Positions 15,501 through 15,783 of a stretch of 15,783 bases of DNA are shown one piece after another; position 1 is the stretch's first letter, and every line of letters begins with the position of its first letter. The notes below the pieces were generated by a model that was not told the DNA's origin, searched no databases, and worked only from the letters and a program-made list of their open reading frames with translations. Source of the DNA: JABWAJ01 sp046153985 (GTDB lineage: Bacteria > Bacteroidota > Bacteroidia > Chitinophagales > Saprospiraceae); assembly GCA_046153985.1 (NCBI GenBank), contig JBJXFD010000580.1:1-15783 (forward strand). Reading direction: 5' to 3'. Position numbers and translations under genes: made by a program.

Positions 15501-15703
15501 GTCGTTGACTTTCCGGGAACACCGGCAACGGCTGCGCACCTGCCCCCTCTGAACGGGCCGATGTTGCGCCAATGCAGGTTTTGATAATAGGCAACATTAA
15601 CAGGGGGGTAAGGCGCTAACGCGGATGGTTGTTGTGCCATTGCCGGACTAAACGCGAGGCAATACATAAGAAACAGTGCGCTCCCGATGGTTGAACGGTT
15701 CAT
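12542..15703 (-). CDS. Secreted Asp-box (BNR/VPS10-like) propeller protein
   Basis: A 1053-residue exported protein from the ATG at 15703-15701 (MNRSTIGSALFLMYCLAF, cleavage after AMA at 23). The frame extends to an ATG at 15721 and a TTG at 15748, but only the shorter form gives a clean signal peptide. The mature start has the family-typical WRNIGPFRGGR. I can see ten Asp-box type turns, including KTEDAGLNWKN, KSLDGGKTW, KTNDGGKTW, KSIDGGESW, RSTDGGVTW, KSTDGGKTF, RTEDGGVNW, LTFDEGKTW, YTNDYGQTW and VSFDYGESW. They imply two beta-propellers like those of sortilin/VPS10 and BNR-repeat proteins. The last 250 or so residues leave the repeats and include a helical, charged stretch (IEDVVIEINTSILQ). 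Databases often label such proteins glycosyl hydrolases, but no catalytic residues can be assigned here. A binding or scaffold role is equally possible. Confidence 0.9.
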   Translation of the reverse strand: MNRSTIGSALFLMYCLAFSPAMAQQPSALAPYPPVNVAYYQNLHWRNIGPFRGGRCAAVAGVPGKSTTYYMGSAGGGIWKTEDAGLNWKNCSDGFVKTGAVGAIAVAESDPNVVYAGMGESTARSATTSHGDGIYKSLDGGKTWKHVGLPHSRHIASIRIHPQHSDVVWVAVQGALFGESPERGVYKTNDGGKTWRKVLYVDENTGACDLSLDWHNPRILYAGTWDHRRYPWAIRSGGPGSGLYKSIDGGESWVKLKDGLPDQAGKVAISVSRANPEHVYAIIEAANGGVFRSTDGGVTWIRANADPETITRAWYYTKIVADPSDTETVYVLNVPLLKSTDGGKTFEVIPTPHSDHHDLWINPQSPKNMILATDGGAAITFNCGGDGDGWSSIYNQPTAQLYRVIADQQFPYSLYAGQQDYGALSIISRTFGDGISNQDWQVISDAESAFVALDPNKPDLIYSTNYQGNIFLYDQQKKQTRDIMAYPAIGLDMPPHKQKYRFNWNAPVVTSPFDSHVVYHAANVVLRTEDGGVNWEEISPDLTRNEPIKQGAGGGPYTNEGAGGENYNTISYLACSPHQRGFIWAGSDDGQVHLTFDEGKTWQNVTPPDLGEALVNCIEVSPHESGTAYLVATRYKFDDFAPLIYYTNDYGQTWKKTVNGIEIDDFVRVVREDPTRPGLLYAGTETGLYVSFDYGESWQRFQLNLPTCPVNDLLIHDNDLVAATSGRGFWILDDLGSVQQSVNRSFRRSLLFKPKPAKLHRTGEPIRAATLGENPLPGVVIDYFLPLLMAGDTISLQIFDNQGALVRSYYSHSDPADKYMGIDQRSSLKLPNRAGINRFFWDLRRTTLPMVPDATLDGNEFGSLVGPGVYSLRFSTSKGTDEQLVEVVPDPRITAAPSEYAAHQEFIQSIEDVVIEINTSILQMRAIKQQAEHHHQTLAMRRDGPAILIEQGKIIVGKIASWEQNLLQTPQPEAQEAIVFPKRLCAELINLRNRVDGPDPFITGGVRNRLADLLKDWDRYKSDMYTIINTDVTAFNLLYQQENVPPLILPDRN

Positions 15704-15783
15704 AAACAATTCGTTTAGCATGGTCAAAACCCTGCCTTGTTCAGGCAACGGCGTTTGGTGCTGCTGGTGTGTGTGTAGTTTCC

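Noticed and set aside
15704..15748. Upstream starts (ATG at 15721, TTG at 15748) for the propeller protein
   Set aside because: They add a charged, non-hydrophobic lead to what is otherwise a clean signal peptide beginning at 15703.

Overview
The window looks like chromosomal DNA of a Bacteroidota bacterium, most plausibly a member of the Saprospiria or a close relative. The reasons are the gene families present (DUF3667, DUF4920, a GH57/DUF3536 protein, a large PIG-L deacetylase, an Asp-box propeller protein), the absence of clear Shine-Dalgarno sequences, and several -7 boxes of the Bacteroidota type (TAnnTTTG). The placement is inferred from protein families; there is no rRNA in the window.

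Layout. Positions 1-4237 are a minus-strand run. From upstream to downstream it holds a GH57/DUF3536 glycoside hydrolase (4237-1823), a DUF3667 zinc-ribbon membrane protein (1775-1035), a Crp/Fnr-type regulator (914-276), and the first 47 codons of an IlvD/Edd-family dehydratase running off the left edge (140-1). A divergent intergenic region (4238-4444) is packed with short repeats and carries a -7 box on each side. It separates this run from a large secreted PIG-L/LmbE-type deacetylase (4445-6970, plus). Next come a 219-base intergenic region dominated by a long imperfect palindrome, and a small lipoprotein gene (7190-7525, plus). That gene converges on two tandem DUF4920 paralogues (8057-7566 and 8677-8174, minus), with a perfect bidirectional hairpin between the converging genes. 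An SDR oxidoreductase (8772-9473, plus) overlaps tail-to-tail with a SulP anion transporter (11144-9468, minus). A LACTB-like serine hydrolase (11310-12545, plus) overlaps tail-to-tail with a 1053-residue Asp-box/BNR propeller protein (15703-12542, minus).

How the genes relate. Most are envelope or exported functions: two DUF4920 proteins, one lipoprotein, a secreted deacetylase, a secreted propeller, an anchored serine hydrolase and an anion transporter. There is also some carbohydrate metabolism (GH57, sugar-acid-type dehydratase). Gene order does not point to one pathway, and I see no defence system, CRISPR array, prophage, tRNA or rRNA. The least ordinary parts are the palindromic element at 6971-7091 with its extra end copy at 7160, the repeat array at 4257-4391, the tandem DUF4920 pair, and the AT-rich DUF3667 gene. 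No stretch over 300 bases lacks a gene.
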